This document shows positions 4,797 through 5,586 of a DNA stretch of 5,586 nucleotides, one piece after another (position 1 is the stretch's first letter; each line of letters begins with the position of its first letter). The position numbers were made by a program, and so were the translations under genes. This stretch comes from Phycisphaerae bacterium (GTDB taxonomy: Bacteria > Planctomycetota > Phycisphaerae > UBA1845 > PWPN01): contig PWPN01000265.1 of the NCBI GenBank assembly GCA_003557125.1, positions 1 to 5,586 on the forward strand, in the 5' to 3' direction. The notes beneath the pieces are model-generated. The model was given only the letters and a program-made list of their open reading frames with translations, was not told the origin of the DNA and did no database searches.

Positions 4797-5586
4797 ATGA
4801 ACCTTGCTTTTGCAGCCGCTGACTGGTGGATTCTGCTGGTCTACGTTCTCATCGCGACCGTGCCGGGCTTCATCTGCCGCAAGTACGTTCACGGCCAGGA
4901 CGACTTCCTGCTGGCCGGCCGCTCGCTGAGCGTCTTCCTGGCGACCGCGACGCTCACCGCCACCGAGATGGGCCTCATCACCGTCATGTACATGGCCGAG
5001 TTCGGATTCACGCATGGCCTGTCGGGCATGACGCTCGGGCTCATCGCCGGTGGCGCGACCCTGTTCGTCGGCCTGACCGGGTTCATGGTCCGAGGCCTGC
5101 GGGAGTCCGGCGTAACGACCGTGGCCGAGTACTACCAGAAGCGCTACGGGCCCGGCGTGCGGCTGCTCGGCGGTATCATCATCGCGACGGCTGGCATTTT
5201 GAACTACGGCGTGTTCCTCAAGATCGAGGCCGAGTTCGTCCGCATCATCACGCGCATGCCCGACACCTTCGCACTGCCCCTGCTGACCGGCGCGGGCGGC
5301 GAGCCGATCGAGTTCACCTCGATCCGCGTGGTCATGTCCGTGCTCGTCTGCATCGTCCTGCTCTACGTGCTGCTGGGCGGCATGGTGTCGGTCGTACTGA
5401 CGGACTACGTGCAGTTCATCGTCCTGTCGCTGGGCATGGGCCTGACGACCTATTGGGTCTGGACGCATCCGGACGTCGGCGGCTTTTCGGGGATCCTCGA
5501 AGCGGTCAACGAACATCGGCCGGGCTACGGCATCAATCCGTTGGCACTCGAATCGACTGCCACCGGTCTGATCGGTATCGGCCTGG
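4797..5586 (+). CDS. Sodium:solute symporter family protein, N-terminal part (3' end outside window)
   Basis: An inner-membrane secondary transporter of the SSS family, which couples solute uptake to a sodium gradient. The frame is open from ATG 4797 to the window edge: 263 codons, roughly half of a usual family member of about 500 residues. Visible membrane segments lie at about 9-27, 44-68, 75-98, 122-141, 178-197 and 203-222. Family marks seen are DDFLLAGRSLSVFLATATLTATEMGL (about 35-60), TVAEYYQKRYGP (108-119) and VLLGGMVSVVLTDYVQFIVLSLG (191-213), the last being the typical GG...TD..QF segment. The family includes sugar, proline, pantothenate and urea carriers; the substrate cannot be read from this half. 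The neighbouring xylA and secreted hydrolase make a sugar plausible, though the gene is divergent from them. Confidence 0.92.
   Translation, partial: MNLAFAAADWWILLVYVLIATVPGFICRKYVHGQDDFLLAGRSLSVFLATATLTATEMGLITVMYMAEFGFTHGLSGMTLGLIAGGATLFVGLTGFMVRGLRESGVTTVAEYYQKRYGPGVRLLGGIIIATAGILNYGVFLKIEAEFVRIITRMPDTFALPLLTGAGGEPIEFTSIRVVMSVLVCIVLLYVLLGGMVSVVLTDYVQFIVLSLGMGLTTYWVWTHPDVGGFSGILEAVNEHRPGYGINPLALESTATGLIGIGL

Noticed and set aside
4662..5516. 284-codon open frame on the minus strand opposite the symporter
   Set aside because: It is antisense to a clear sodium:solute symporter; the product is rich in Arg, His, Asp and Gln with no domain, typical of a shadow of a membrane-protein gene.

Overview
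The window is GC-rich bacterial DNA with four protein genes: two complete in the middle and one running off each end. The gene mix is a secreted carbohydrase with an embedded fibronectin type III domain, a xylose isomerase, and a sodium:solute symporter. Together with intergenic GGGTGGTACGGGCG-type repeats, this suggests a polysaccharide-degrading member of the Planctomycetota. That assignment is an inference; no rRNA or other marker gene is present.

Layout. (1) Positions 1-1973, minus strand: 5' part (657 codons visible) of an exported multidomain glycoside hydrolase. It has a signal peptide, a beta-rich N-terminal region, a fibronectin type III domain and a clan-GH-A-like catalytic barrel carrying both expected catalytic glutamates. 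(2) Positions 1974-2289: intergenic leader with a candidate extended -10 promoter, an 11-bp tandem repeat, the hairpin terminator of xylA, and a short direct repeat behind the xylA stop. (3) Positions 2290-3603, minus: xylA, xylose isomerase, complete, with all catalytic and metal residues in place; a GTG start fits better than the upstream ATG. (4) Positions 3709-4407, minus: a QueC-family PP-loop protein with intact zinc cysteines but an altered nucleotide-binding motif. (5) Positions 4408-4796: divergent intergenic region with a 17-bp tandem repeat (four units), two identical 27-bp hairpin elements and an inverted copy of the same unit. (6) Positions 4797-5586, plus: N-terminal 263 codons of a sodium:solute symporter.

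How the parts may work together. The hydrolase could release pentose-containing sugars outside the cytoplasm, the symporter could import a solute, and XylA would isomerise xylose to xylulose. This pentose-use reading is an inference from neighbourhood. Only XylA's substrate is secure, and the symporter is transcribed divergently. The QueC-like gene has no obvious link to sugar use. It lies upstream of xylA on the same strand with a 105-nt gap that contains a good candidate xylA promoter, so the two may be only partly co-transcribed.

The most interesting items are the QueC-like protein with a changed active site, the structured repeat cluster between the divergent genes, and the domain architecture of the hydrolase.
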